Source: Pseudarthrobacter phenanthrenivorans Sphe3 (GTDB taxonomy: Bacteria > Actinomycetota > Actinomycetes > Actinomycetales > Micrococcaceae). Taken from it: DNA of 64,000 bases. The stretch covers positions 124,001 through 188,000 of the forward strand of contig NC_015145.1 of NCBI RefSeq assembly GCF_000189535.1. The letters run 5' to 3'. The notes under the pieces are model-generated. The model was not told the origin of the DNA and ran no database searches. It worked only from the letters and a program-made list of their open reading frames with translations. Made by a program: the position numbers and the translations under genes. Numbering within the stretch: position 1 is the stretch's first letter; each line of letters starts with the position of its first letter. Below are positions 1 to 8,432 of the stretch, one piece after another.

Positions 1-327
1 GCCGGCGTCAACGAGAACATCGCCAACCTGCTTCTCGCGGCGAAATTTAACACACCGGTTTGCCCGCATGCCGGGGGCGTGGGTCTGTGCGAGCTGGTCC
101 AGCATTTCTCGTTCTTCGACTATGCGGCGATCAGCGGCACCATGGAGGACCGGGTCATCGAATTCGTTGACCATCTCCACGAGCACTTCAATGAGCCGGT
201 GGTGGTTACCGGCGGGCGGTACCAGGCACCTAAGCTTCCCGGCGTCGGCGCTCAGATGTTCGACGAGTCTACGGCGCGGTGGACGTTCCCCACCGGTACC
301 GGCTGGCAGGAACTGAACGAACGCTGA
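1..327 (+). CDS. L-fuconate dehydratase-like enolase-superfamily protein, C-terminal part
   Basis: Only the last 108 codons are in the window; the gene begins upstream. The reading frame is open from base 1 to the TGA at 325-327. The segment [15 protein letters not shown], followed by a stretch on [19 protein letters not shown], is the characteristic C-terminal barrel end of L-fuconate dehydratases (mandelate racemase/enolase superfamily), which convert L-fuconate to 2-keto-3-deoxy-L-fuconate. Relatives in this group also accept other aldonates such as D-arabinonate, so the substrate is not certain. It lies 26 bp before an aldehyde dehydrogenase and is probably the first visible gene of an operon running to 5436. 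The SDR and FAH hydrolase downstream would supply the next two steps of non-phosphorylative L-fucose breakdown. Confidence 0.85.
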   Translation, partial: AGVNENIANLLLAAKFNTPVCPHAGGVGLCELVQHFSFFDYAAISGTMEDRVIEFVDHLHEHFNEPVVVTGGRYQAPKLPGVGAQMFDESTARWTFPTGTGWQELNER

Positions 328-353
328 CCCGGATCAACCCCGGAAGGATCCCC

Positions 354-1853
354 ATGACTGCAACCATACTGACTATCGCCACCACCCCCGAGGACGTCGA
401 CCAGACAGCCCAGGCTGCGCACCGCGCGTTCCTGGAGGCCGCCGCTGAAACGCCGTCCACCCGGGCGGCGCGATTGAAGGCCATCGCTTCAGCCCTCCGT
501 GACAACGCGGATGAGTTGGTGGCACTGGGCCAGAAGGATACGCACCTGGCTGAAGCCCGTCTGCAGGGCGAGCTCAAGCGTTCAGCCTTCCAGCTCGACC
601 TGTTCGCCGAAGAGGTCCTCGCCGGCGTGCCGCTCGACGCCACAGTGGACCACGCCGACCCCCATTGGGGCATGGGCCCGAGGCCGGATATCCGCCGGGT
701 CAACGTGCCCCTCGGCGTCGTCGGTGTTTTCGGTGCCTCCAATTTCCCGTTTGCCTTCAGCGTGATGGGCGGAGACTCGGCGTCCGCACTCGCCGCAGGA
801 TGCGCCGTCCTGCACAAGATCCATAGCGGACACCGGCAGCTCGCGCTGCGGACGGCGGAAGTGGTGCTCGAAGCCCTTCGTGGAACCGGGGCGCCGGAAG
901 GTCTGTTCGCAGTCGTGGACGGCCGTGCCGCAGCGGAGGCCCTGGTTGACCATCCGCTGGTGAAGGCCGTCGGTTTCACCGGATCCACTGCAGGCGGCCG
1001 GGCGCTGTTCAACCGTGCCAGCGCCCGGCCGGAGCCGATTCCGTTCTACGGGGAGCTCGGAAGCATCAACCCCGTATTCGTGTTGCCCTCCGCGTGGCAG
1101 AACCGTGCGGTGGACATTCTCACCGGGTATGCCGGTTCTTTCACCATGGGTATGGGGCAGTTCTGCACCAAGCCCGGTCTGCTGTTCGTGCCCGACACCC
1201 TCGCCGAAGAGGAGCTGCGCGCCGTGCTCGAATCCGCGCTCGCCGAGGCACCGCTGGCCGAACTGCTCACACCCGGTCTGCGCGAATCCTTCGGCCAGGC
1301 CAGGGACGAGGTAGCCGCGCTCGACGGTGTCAGGACCTTGGTGCCCGGATCCGACGATGAGGTGCCCGCCCCCGCCGTCCTGCTCACGGACGCTGACGCC
1401 GTCACCCGCGACCCCGAGGTGCTTCACCGGGAGATGTTCGGGCCAGCCACCGTCGTCATCCGCTACCGTCATGCTGGCCAGCTCCCTGAACTGGCGTCTC
1501 TCATGGAAGGCCAGTTGACCACGACCATCCATGCCGACGACGGCGATGATGCCTCCCGCCTCCTCGACACCGTCACCGGCCTTGCCGGCAGGGTGTTGTG
1601 GAACGGCTGGCCGACCGGCGTAACCGTGTCCTATGCCCAGCAGCACGGCGGTCCCTACCCGGCCACCACGTCCCGCACCACCTCTGTGGGAACAGCCGCG
1701 ATCAGCCGGTTCACCAGGCCGGTCGCCTACCAGGATGTACCCGACGCGGTGCTGCCGGCGGCCCTCCAGGAGTCGAACCCGTGGAACATCATGCGCCGGG
1801 TGGACGGACGCTTTGAGGTAATTGGAACCGAGGAAGGGAAGGACGGACTGTGA
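354..1853 (+). CDS. NADP-dependent aldehyde dehydrogenase, 2,5-dioxovalerate (ketoglutarate semialdehyde) type
   Basis: The 499-residue protein belongs to the aldehyde dehydrogenase superfamily and most resembles ketoglutarate-semialdehyde dehydrogenases, which oxidise 2,5-dioxovalerate to 2-oxoglutarate at the end of non-phosphorylative pentose and hexarate pathways. Visible features are the Rossmann motif GVFGASNFPFAFS near residue 125, the FTGSTAGGR cofactor loop, the general-base glutamate in GELGSINPVF, and the nucleophile Cys in MGMGQFCTKPG. The ATG at 354 is preferred over an upstream in-frame start because GGAAGG sits 6 bp before it and it follows the preceding stop. The stop overlaps the GTG start of the next gene. 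Pairing with an FAH-fold gene is the arrangement seen for XylA/XylX in Weimberg pathways. The substrate could instead be another aldehyde. Confidence 0.88.
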   Translation: MTATILTIATTPEDVDQTAQAAHRAFLEAAAETPSTRAARLKAIASALRDNADELVALGQKDTHLAEARLQGELKRSAFQLDLFAEEVLAGVPLDATVDHADPHWGMGPRPDIRRVNVPLGVVGVFGASNFPFAFSVMGGDSASALAAGCAVLHKIHSGHRQLALRTAEVVLEALRGTGAPEGLFAVVDGRAAAEALVDHPLVKAVGFTGSTAGGRALFNRASARPEPIPFYGELGSINPVFVLPSAWQNRAVDILTGYAGSFTMGMGQFCTKPGLLFVPDTLAEEELRAVLESALAEAPLAELLTPGLRESFGQARDEVAALDGVRTLVPGSDDEVPAPAVLLTDADAVTRDPEVLHREMFGPATVVIRYRHAGQLPELASLMEGQLTTTIHADDGDDASRLLDTVTGLAGRVLWNGWPTGVTVSYAQQHGGPYPATTSRTTSVGTAAISRFTRPVAYQDVPDAVLPAALQESNPWNIMRRVDGRFEVIGTEEGKDGL

Positions 1854-3055
1854 ATCTTTCTGTCAGCGCACTGCTGCCCGACGACGCCGCGGCCGCGCTG
1901 CTGGTCGGACGGCTCTGGGATCCGGAAACAGCCGGGCCCCGGCCGGTCCTGGTGGACGGCGACACCCTCGTGGACCTGTTTGGGTACGCCGCGACGGTAT
2001 CGGAACTGCTCAACGGCGACCAGCCTGCCGCGCTGCTGGAGGAGGCGCGAAGTTCCAATGCCCGCCGCTGGAACCTTGCTGAGGCGGTTCACGCGACGTC
2101 GGAAAACACAGGAAGCATTGAAACACCCCATCTGCTGGCCCCCGTCGACCTGCAGGCGGTGAAGGCCTGCGGTGTTACCTTCGTGGACAGCATGGTCGAA
2201 CGAGTGATCGAGGAACGCTGCGGGGGTGATTTCACCCTTGCAGAGCAGATGCGCGCGCAGGTGCTGGAGGCCCTTGGCGGCAACCTTGCCGGTCTGCGCC
2301 CGGGCTCGCCGGAGGCCGCCCGTGTCAAGGACGTCCTGGTCCGCGAGGGGTTTTGGTCCCAGTACCTGGAAGTCGGCATCGGCCCCGATCCTGAGGTGTT
2401 CACCAAGGCACCGGTGCTGTCTGCGGTGGGCACTGGGTCGCACATCGGCGTCCCGTCCTTCTCCTCCTGGAACAACCCGGAACCGGAACTGGTGCTTGTG
2501 GTGGACAACCAGGGCCGGATCCGTGGGTGCACCCTGGGTAATGATGTGAACCTCCGCGACGTAGAGGGCCGCAGCGCGTTGCTGCTCGGCATGGCCAAGG
2601 ACAACAACGGGTCAGCTGCCCTTGGGCCCTTTGTCAGGCTCTTCAACGACTCCTACACCCTCGACGATGCCCGGCAGGAGACCATCCAGCTCACGGTGCG
2701 CGGCACGGACGGCTACACGCTGAACGGAACCAACAGCGTGCAGCGACTGAGCCGTCCCTTCGAGGAACTCGTCCGTGCGGCGTACGGGCGCCACCACCAG
2801 TATCCGGACGGCTTCGTATTGTTCACGGGTACGCTGTTCGCGCCTAATGAGGATCGGGACGCTGCCGGGATGGGCTTCACCCACAAGTTCGGTGACGTCG
2901 TCGAAATCGGGAGCCCGCGGCTGGGTACACTGACCAACATGGTGGCACCCACGGAAGACCTTCAGCCCTGGTCATTCGGGATCGGCAGCCTGCTGCGGTA
3001 CCTCCTGGCCCATTCCCGCGCCGACGAACCCAGCGGCAGAGCCGGTGCGCGATGA
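1850..3055 (+). CDS. FAH-family 2-keto-3-deoxy-pentonate dehydratase-like protein
   Basis: This 401-residue protein has a fumarylacetoacetate hydrolase (FAH) fold in its C-terminal two thirds. The metal-binding Glu pair is visible in NNPEPELVLVVD and an Asp follows in GNDVNLRDVEGRS. Length and composition fit the XylX/AraD1-like group, which dehydrates 2-keto-3-deoxy-D-xylonate or -arabinonate to 2,5-dioxovalerate, the substrate of the dehydrogenase encoded just upstream. It starts with GTG inside the stop region of that gene (4-bp overlap) and its own TGA overlaps the next ATG, so translation is probably coupled. Function is inferred from family and neighbours. Another 2-keto acid could be the true substrate. 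Confidence 0.8.
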   Translation: MNLSVSALLPDDAAAALLVGRLWDPETAGPRPVLVDGDTLVDLFGYAATVSELLNGDQPAALLEEARSSNARRWNLAEAVHATSENTGSIETPHLLAPVDLQAVKACGVTFVDSMVERVIEERCGGDFTLAEQMRAQVLEALGGNLAGLRPGSPEAARVKDVLVREGFWSQYLEVGIGPDPEVFTKAPVLSAVGTGSHIGVPSFSSWNNPEPELVLVVDNQGRIRGCTLGNDVNLRDVEGRSALLLGMAKDNNGSAALGPFVRLFNDSYTLDDARQETIQLTVRGTDGYTLNGTNSVQRLSRPFEELVRAAYGRHHQYPDGFVLFTGTLFAPNEDRDAAGMGFTHKFGDVVEIGSPRLGTLTNMVAPTEDLQPWSFGIGSLLRYLLAHSRADEPSGRAGAR

Positions 3056-3765
3056 GTGAGGGCACCGTGCGGGAGGTCGAAGGCCGTGGGCGTTCCGGTG
3101 TCGACGTCTACGCGATCCTCCGTGCGAAGATCCTGGACCTGCAACTGCCGCCGGACGGGAAGGTGAATATCGACGCCCTGGCCAGGGAAATCGGCGTCTC
3201 CCAGACTCCCATCCGTGAGGCGCTCAGCCAGCTTGAGGGTGACCGGCTGATCGTTAAGACCCCGGGCAAGGGATACCGCACCACGGCACTGTTGGACACC
3301 GGGGAACTGCGGGAGCTCTTCGAGTTCCGCCTGCTCGTTGAACCTTGGGCAGCACGCGCCGCCGCGGTGAATCGGCTCATCAATCCGGCGCACGCACTCC
3401 AGGCGTGGGTCGACGAATTCGAAGCCGGTACCGCACAGGAAGGCAGCGTGCGGCACCGGTTGGTCACCCACGACACCGCGTTCCATGACCGCATCCTCTC
3501 GGCAAGCAGCAATGAGTTCGCGCTGCACGCCTACCGCGCAACTCACTGCCACCTGCACCTGTTCCGTTTGCATCCCGCTGACTATCAGGGCACCACCACG
3601 GTTGAGGAGCACCGTGCGATTGTGAACGCGATCGCCGCATGCGACCCGGATGCGGCTGAGGAAGCCATGCACCGTCACCTCATCGGCGCTTACCACCGCT
3701 TCGCGGAGGCGTTTGACCAGGACGATGCGGGCCTGCGGATCCCGTCCCCGGCCAAGCTCTGCTGA
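3052..3765 (+). CDS. GntR-family transcriptional regulator (FadR/FCD type)
   Basis: A 237-residue DNA-binding protein. Residues about 17-80 form a winged helix-turn-helix of the GntR type, with the diagnostic run IGVSQTPIREALSQLEGDRL. Residues about 85-225 form an all-helical FCD ligand domain with metal-ligand histidines in THDTAFHD and later in VEEHRAIV and HRHLIGAYH. The start overlaps the preceding stop as ATGA. Regulators of this class usually repress the sugar-acid operon that contains them and are released by a pathway acid, so autoregulation of the 1-5436 operon is the likely role. That role is inferred from position; no operator was identified. Confidence 0.88.
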   Translation: MSEGTVREVEGRGRSGVDVYAILRAKILDLQLPPDGKVNIDALAREIGVSQTPIREALSQLEGDRLIVKTPGKGYRTTALLDTGELRELFEFRLLVEPWAARAAAVNRLINPAHALQAWVDEFEAGTAQEGSVRHRLVTHDTAFHDRILSASSNEFALHAYRATHCHLHLFRLHPADYQGTTTVEEHRAIVNAIAACDPDAAEEAMHRHLIGAYHRFAEAFDQDDAGLRIPSPAKLC

Positions 3766-3795
3766 TCCCTCCCGGAACCGACAAGGATGTTAACG

Positions 3796-4548
3796 ATGGA
3801 TTCTTTTACGGGCGTGCGTGCCCTAGTAACCGGCGGCGCCTCCGGAATCGGTGCTGCCATCACCGCAGCAATGACCGCACGCGGCGCACGCGTGGCTGTA
3901 CTGGACCTGTCCCCCGGGAACCTGCCTGACGGTGTCGCGGGATTCACCTGCGACGTCGGTGACCGGGCCTCGGTTGACGATGCCGTCGCAGCGGCGGCCC
4001 GGCACCTTGGCGGGATAGACGTCCTCGTCAACAATGCCGGCGTCGGTGCCGCGGGAAGCGTGGCGGACAACGACGACGACGAGTGGCTCCGCGTGCTGAA
4101 TATCAACGTGGTGGGCATGGCCCGGGTGTCCCGCGCGGCGCTGCCCTACCTGCGCGAGTCCAACCGCGCCGCCATCGTCAACACCGGATCGGTCGCCGCA
4201 ACACATGGGTTGCCCCAGCGGGCCCTGTACTCAGCGAGCAAGGGAGCAGTCACCGCGCTCACCCGGGCCATGGCCGCTGATCACCTTCGGGAAGGCATCC
4301 GCGTGAACTGCGTCAACCCGGGCACCGCGGACACCCCGTGGGTATCCAGGCTGCTGGATGCGGCCGAGGATCCGGCAGCGGAGCGGAGCGCGCTCGAGGC
4401 ACGGCAGCCTCACGGGCGGCTCGTAACAGCCGAGGAGGTCGCGGCGTCCGTGCTGTTCCTGGCCGACCCGGCCAACGGCTCGACGTCCGGCACGTCACTG
4501 TCCGTCGACGGCGGAATGCACAGCCTGCTGCTTCGGCCAACTGCCTAA
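3796..4548 (+). CDS. Short-chain dehydrogenase/reductase, probable 2-keto-3-deoxy-L-fuconate dehydrogenase
   Basis: A 250-residue classical SDR. The NAD(P) motif TGGASGIG is near residue 14, the structural NNAG motif near 78, the catalytic YSASK with an upstream Ser near 140-155, and PGTADTPW follows. I chose ATG 3796 because AAGGA lies 8 bp before it; the ATG nine bases earlier would put that site inside its own codon. In known L-fucose oxidation, an SDR converts 2-keto-3-deoxy-L-fuconate to 2,4-diketo-3-deoxy-L-fuconate, which an FAH-family hydrolase then splits. This gene sits between a fuconate-dehydratase-like gene and such an FAH gene, which supports the role. L-fucose dehydrogenase is the main alternative. 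Confidence 0.8.
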   Translation: MDSFTGVRALVTGGASGIGAAITAAMTARGARVAVLDLSPGNLPDGVAGFTCDVGDRASVDDAVAAAARHLGGIDVLVNNAGVGAAGSVADNDDDEWLRVLNINVVGMARVSRAALPYLRESNRAAIVNTGSVAATHGLPQRALYSASKGAVTALTRAMAADHLREGIRVNCVNPGTADTPWVSRLLDAAEDPAAERSALEARQPHGRLVTAEEVAASVLFLADPANGSTSGTSLSVDGGMHSLLLRPTA

Positions 4549-4584
4549 GGGCCCCGAAAGCCCACAACGAAAAGGAGAGTCCAG

Positions 4585-5436
4585 ATGGAACTGATGCGAT
4601 TGGGCGAGCCCGGACAAGAGATCCCCGCGGCGCGCCAGGACGGCATCACCTACGACCTGCGCGGCGTGACTGCCGACATCACTGGGGCATTCCTGGGTGC
4701 GGACGGTATCAGCCGTGTCCGCGAGGCGCTGACCGCAGGGGAGCTGCCGGCACTTGCCGGGACCGAATCCCTGCGGGTGGGTCCGCCGGTGACTGGCATC
4801 GGCGCCGTCGTATGCGTGGGCCAGAACTACGCGGCGCACGCTGCCGAGACCGGAGACCAGCCACCGAAGGCGCCGATCATCTTCTTCAAGCACCCCAACA
4901 CTGTAGTTGGCCCCAACGACGACGTCGTCATACCGCCAGGAGCGCAGAAGGTGGACTGGGAGGTGGAGCTCGCCGTCGTCATCGGCAAGCGCGCATCGTA
5001 TCTGTCCAGCACCGAGGAGGCCCTGGAATGCATTGCCGGGTTCACGATCAGCAACGACGTCTCCGAGCGGGACTACCAGATTGTCCATTCAGGCGGTCAG
5101 TGGTCGAAGGGCAAGTGCGCGCCGACCTTTAACCCGCTGGGGCCCGCGCTGATACCGGCAGACGACGTCGCCGACCCGCAGGCGCTCCGCCTGTATTCGA
5201 AGGTCAACGGGGAGGACCGGCAGGACTCGACGACGGCGGACATGGTCTTCAGCATCGGCGAGATTATCCGGGACCTGTCCCAGTACATGGCGCTGGATCC
5301 TGGAGACGTGGTGAATACCGGCACGCCGCAGGGAGTTGCCCTCTCAGGCCGGTTTCCGTACCTCGCGCAGGGGGACGTGATGACGATCGGCGTTGAGGGC
5401 TTGGGCGAGCAGCAGCAGCGGGTGGTTGCCTTCTAG
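4585..5436 (+). CDS. FAH-family hydrolase, probable 2,4-diketo-3-deoxy-L-fuconate hydrolase
   Basis: A 283-residue FAH-fold enzyme. The core runs from about residue 72 (CVGQNYAAHA) to the end. Metal ligands are visible as the Glu pair in DWEVELAVVIGK and the Asp in SNDVSERDYQ, and the family's GTPQGVA loop is present near residue 254. A strong ribosome site (AAAAGGAGAG) precedes ATG 4585. This subgroup includes the hydrolase that splits 2,4-diketo-3-deoxy-L-fuconate into pyruvate and L-lactate, matching the SDR just upstream. It is the last gene of the operon, followed by two hairpins. Other acylpyruvate-type substrates remain possible. Confidence 0.82.
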   Translation: MELMRLGEPGQEIPAARQDGITYDLRGVTADITGAFLGADGISRVREALTAGELPALAGTESLRVGPPVTGIGAVVCVGQNYAAHAAETGDQPPKAPIIFFKHPNTVVGPNDDVVIPPGAQKVDWEVELAVVIGKRASYLSSTEEALECIAGFTISNDVSERDYQIVHSGGQWSKGKCAPTFNPLGPALIPADDVADPQALRLYSKVNGEDRQDSTTADMVFSIGEIIRDLSQYMALDPGDVVNTGTPQGVALSGRFPYLAQGDVMTIGVEGLGEQQQRVVAF

Positions 5437-5443
5437 CGCGTGT

Positions 5444-5460
5444 CCGCTGAATATCAGCGG
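5444..5460 (+). terminator. Small hairpin after the fucose/pentose operon
   Basis: CCGCTGA-ATA-TCAGCGG is a perfect 7-bp stem with a 3-base loop starting 8 bp after the stop of the FAH gene. It has no T-run. It could be a weak terminator or an mRNA 3'-end stabiliser in front of the larger hairpin. Confidence 0.45.
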
Positions 5461-5484
5461 TGCCGCGTGGAATTTGTTAAATAA

Positions 5485-5525
5485 CATGACCGTTCCCCGG
5501 GCAAGCTGCCCGGGGAACGGTCATG
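5485..5525. terminator. Bidirectional terminator between convergent genes
   Basis: A perfect 19-bp inverted repeat (5485-5503 with 5507-5525) around the loop AGC, core CCGGGGAACGG, lies between the plus-strand FAH gene and the minus-strand dehydrogenase ending at 5561. It would serve both convergent operons. No long T-run follows, as is common in high-GC actinobacteria. Confidence 0.75.
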
Positions 5526-5560
5526 TCATGAGAGAGTTTGTCGGCTGGGAAGACCTGGGC

Positions 5561-6688
5561 CTAGGAAGCGGCTTCCTGCGCCTGGAGCGCGTCCACGTTC
5601 TCCGTGAGGACAGTCAGCTCCACGCGTTGCGGCCGCTCCACCGTGCTGGTGATGCGGACGGCCGAACCGGCGTGTGCTGATTCGAGCACGGATTCCATGA
5701 CCTCCAGCGCGTGATAGGCCATCGCACCGCCGGCGCGGGGCTCGCTGCCGGCCGGGGTTGCGGCGAGGTCCGCGATCCCGAAGCCACGGCCGGAGTCCAC
5801 GTAGCCGGCGGACACGGGGAGCGTTTCCCAATCCTCTGCCCCAAGGGAAAACAGCTGGACATCGCCGTCAAAGTAGTTGGGGTCCGGAACCACCAGTGAT
5901 CCGCGCTCGCCGTGGATCTCGATGTTCGGCGACTTGGACTTCACGGCGTCGAAGCTCATGAACAGGGTGGACAGCGCACCGGAGGCATGGGTCAGGACAC
6001 CGGTGACGTGGGAATCGATGGTGACGGGGATCTTTTCGCCTTGCCGCGGCCCGGAGCCGATGGTCCGCTCGTTGCGGGTGTGGCTCGCGGCGCCCACCAC
6101 CGAGACCACCGGACCCAGCAGGGTCACCAGGGCGGTCACGTAGTAGGGGCCCATGTCCAGGAGGGGGCCGCCGCCCGGCTGGTAGTAAAAGTCCGGGTTT
6201 GGGTGCCAGCGCTCGTGGCCGGGGGTCACCATGGTGGCGCTCGCGGAGATCGGTGCGCCGATGAGGCCGTCATCGATCGCCTTGCGTGCCGTCTGGATGC
6301 CGGTGCCAAGCACCGTATCAGGAGCGCAGCCGACGACGACGCCCGCCTCCCGCGCTGCGTCCAGCACCTGCCGCGCCTCCTCAGTCGTTGCAGCGAGGGG
6401 CTTCTCGCCGTACACGCTCTTGCCCGCCGCGATCGCCTTAAGCGCCACCTCGGCGTGCGCCGCCGGGATGGTCAGGTTCAGGACCAGTTCGACGTCGTCC
6501 GCGGCCAGGAGGTCGTCCACGGACACGGCCCGGACGCCCTCATACTGCTCCGCCACCGCCTGTGCCCGTGCCGGATCTAGGTCCGCCACCGCCACGAGGT
6601 CGATGTCATTGAGCTTCCGGAAGTTGGCGAGGTACTGCGCGATGATGGCGCCGCAGCCAACGATTCCTACTTTCAACGGCTTGCCCAC
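5561..6688 (-). CDS. Gfo/Idh/MocA family oxidoreductase
   Basis: A 375-residue NAD(P)-dependent sugar dehydrogenase. The N-terminal Rossmann motif is VGIVGCGAI, and the catalytic-lysine motif GEKPLA is near residue 95. The C-terminal half carries GGGPLLDMGPYYVTALVTLLG, the form typical of a subgroup lacking the GDIGxH motif of the other two family members in the window. Its start overlaps the end of the ThuA gene by 16 bp, so it is co-transcribed with it. With the ThuA protein and an isomerase upstream it suggests oxidation/reduction of a keto-glycoside, as known for ThuAB-type and YcjS-type enzymes. The actual sugar cannot be read. Confidence 0.85.
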   Translation of the reverse strand: MGKPLKVGIVGCGAIIAQYLANFRKLNDIDLVAVADLDPARAQAVAEQYEGVRAVSVDDLLAADDVELVLNLTIPAAHAEVALKAIAAGKSVYGEKPLAATTEEARQVLDAAREAGVVVGCAPDTVLGTGIQTARKAIDDGLIGAPISASATMVTPGHERWHPNPDFYYQPGGGPLLDMGPYYVTALVTLLGPVVSVVGAASHTRNERTIGSGPRQGEKIPVTIDSHVTGVLTHASGALSTLFMSFDAVKSKSPNIEIHGERGSLVVPDPNYFDGDVQLFSLGAEDWETLPVSAGYVDSGRGFGIADLAATPAGSEPRAGGAMAYHALEVMESVLESAHAGSAVRITSTVERPQRVELTVLTENVDALQAQEAAS

Positions 6689-7374
6689 AGCAGGCCCCTT
6701 TCAATGATGGTGCGGACGTTCTGGTCCTGGAGGATTTCGACCCGGTGGCCAGGGGTGGCCACGAAGATGCGGCCCTTGCCCCACTGGCGGGTCCAGATGG
6801 CGGGGGAGGTGACCTCACGGTTCCAGGGGTCCCACTCGCGGACCTTCTGGGTGGTGGTGGCCAGGACGTCGATGTAGTCGTCGGAGAGGACCCAGTACTG
6901 CTCGGTCACCAGGTCAAAGTCCGTGATGCCCTTGGTGATGGGGTGCTCGGCCGCTGCGGGCAGCATGTTCACCGTGTAGGGCACGTAGTTGTCCGACTGC
7001 TCGCCTGTGCACTCGTCCGGGTGCTTTCCCGGGTGGCAGGCAAACTGCCCGCCGATCAGGTGCAGGTAGTCGGAGGTGTTCCGGTAGGAGTCGGCAATGC
7101 CGCCGTGCCAGCCGGCCAGGCCGGTGCCGTTTTCCACGGCTGCGCGCAGTCCGGCGAACTCGTCCTTTTCGATGGTGGACATGGTCATGCACTGCATGAT
7201 CAGGTCCACCCCGGCCATGTAGTCGGCGTCGGCATAGATCTTGGGGGATTCCTCCACCCTGACCTCGTAGCCCTGCTCCTTGAGGTAGGGGATGAACTCT
7301 TCAGTGGCTTCGACCGGCTGGTGTCCGTCCCAGCCGCCGCGCACCACCAGTGCTGATTTGTTCTGGCTTGTCAT
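6673..7374 (-). CDS. ThuA domain-containing protein
   Basis: A 233-residue single-domain protein of the ThuA (trehalose utilisation) family, with a class I glutamine-amidotransferase-like fold. Visible family segments are ALVVRGGWDGHQP at the start, GTGLAGWHGGIAD near residue 88, and a GKGRIFVATPGH run near 205. ThuA proteins act with Gfo/Idh/MocA dehydrogenases on 3-keto-disaccharides. The start at 7374 follows GAGGAAACA, a good ribosome site; upstream in-frame codons do not look like protein. It overlaps the dehydrogenase gene downstream. A second, longer ThuA protein is encoded at 41499-42368. Confidence 0.85.
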   Translation of the reverse strand: MTSQNKSALVVRGGWDGHQPVEATEEFIPYLKEQGYEVRVEESPKIYADADYMAGVDLIMQCMTMSTIEKDEFAGLRAAVENGTGLAGWHGGIADSYRNTSDYLHLIGGQFACHPGKHPDECTGEQSDNYVPYTVNMLPAAAEHPITKGITDFDLVTEQYWVLSDDYIDVLATTTQKVREWDPWNREVTSPAIWTRQWGKGRIFVATPGHRVEILQDQNVRTIIERGLLWASR

Positions 7375-7396
7375 TGTTTCCTCTTCAGTAATCTGT

Positions 7397-8401
7397 TCAG
7401 CGGGTGGCGAAGGCGGCGTCGAAGGCGGCTGCCGGCGGGGCGATCCGGGCAAGTTCCTGGACCATGGCCAGGGCTTGCGGTGCACCGATGAGGCGGTCCA
7501 TTCCGGCGTCCTCCCATTCGATGCTGGTGGGGCCGTCGTAGCCGATGGCGTTCAGGGTCCGGAAGATCCGGTTCCACTGCACATTCCCGTGCCCGGCGGT
7601 CACAAAGTCCCAGCCGCGGCGCGGATCCGCCCACGCAAGGTGGGAGCCCAGGCGCCCGTTGCGGCCGTCGAGCTGGCGGATGGATTCCTTCACGTGGACG
7701 TGGAGGATGTGCTCTGCGAAGTCCTGCAGGAACATCACCGGGTCCAGGTCCTGCCAGATGAAGTGGGAGGGGTCGAAGTTGAGCCCGAAGCTCTTGCGGT
7801 GCCCGATCGCCTCCAGGGTGCGTTTGGCGGTCCAGTAGTCGTAGGCGATTTCGGACGGGTGGACCTCCAGTGCGAAGCGGACACCCTCCTCCTCGAACAC
7901 GTCCAGGATCGGGTTCCAGCGGTCCGCGAAGTCCTGGTAGCCGGCGTCGATCATGGCCTGGGAGGCGGGCGGGAACATGGCGACGGCTTTCCAGATGGAC
8001 GAGCCGGTGAACCCTGTCACCGTTTTGACGCCCAGGCGGGCGGCGGCCCGGGCGGTGTCCTTCATGGACTCTGCTGCCCGGCGGCGGACTCCTTCAGGAT
8101 CGCCGTCGCCCCAGATTTCTGCGGACAGGATGCCCTGGTGCCGCTCATCGATGGGGTCGTCGCACACGGCCTGGCCGGTGAGGTGGTTGGCGATGGCGAA
8201 GACCTGCAGGTTGTTCTTCTCGAGGATGTCCAGCCGGCCCTGGAGGTAGTTGTCGTCCTCAGCCGCGCGGCGCGGGTCCAGGTGGTCGCCCCAGCAGGCG
8301 ATCTCAAGCCCGTCGAAGCCCCACTCACCGGCGAGCCGGGCCACCTCCTCAAACGGCAGGTCGGCCCACTGGCCGGTGAAAAGCGTGATTGGTCGTGTCA
8401 T
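7397..8401 (-). CDS. Sugar phosphate isomerase/epimerase (xylose isomerase-like TIM barrel), copy 1
   Basis: A 334-residue AP-endonuclease-2-type TIM barrel. Metal ligands typical of the family are visible in [30 protein letters not shown] and [11 protein letters not shown]. The start at 8401 ([12 protein letters not shown]) was chosen because the paralogue at 57071-58075 starts at the same residue. The two proteins match through most of their length, for example [18 protein letters not shown] versus [18 protein letters not shown]. Enzymes of this kind isomerise or epimerise keto-sugars, as YcjR does for 3-keto-hexoses. It sits between the two dehydrogenase genes of this operon. Confidence 0.85.
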   Translation of the reverse strand: MTRPITLFTGQWADLPFEEVARLAGEWGFDGLEIACWGDHLDPRRAAEDDNYLQGRLDILEKNNLQVFAIANHLTGQAVCDDPIDERHQGILSAEIWGDGDPEGVRRRAAESMKDTARAAARLGVKTVTGFTGSSIWKAVAMFPPASQAMIDAGYQDFADRWNPILDVFEEEGVRFALEVHPSEIAYDYWTAKRTLEAIGHRKSFGLNFDPSHFIWQDLDPVMFLQDFAEHILHVHVKESIRQLDGRNGRLGSHLAWADPRRGWDFVTAGHGNVQWNRIFRTLNAIGYDGPTSIEWEDAGMDRLIGAPQALAMVQELARIAPPAAAFDAAFATR

Positions 8402-8432
8402 CAGGTTTCCTTCGTTGCGTGCGGAAGCGTGC

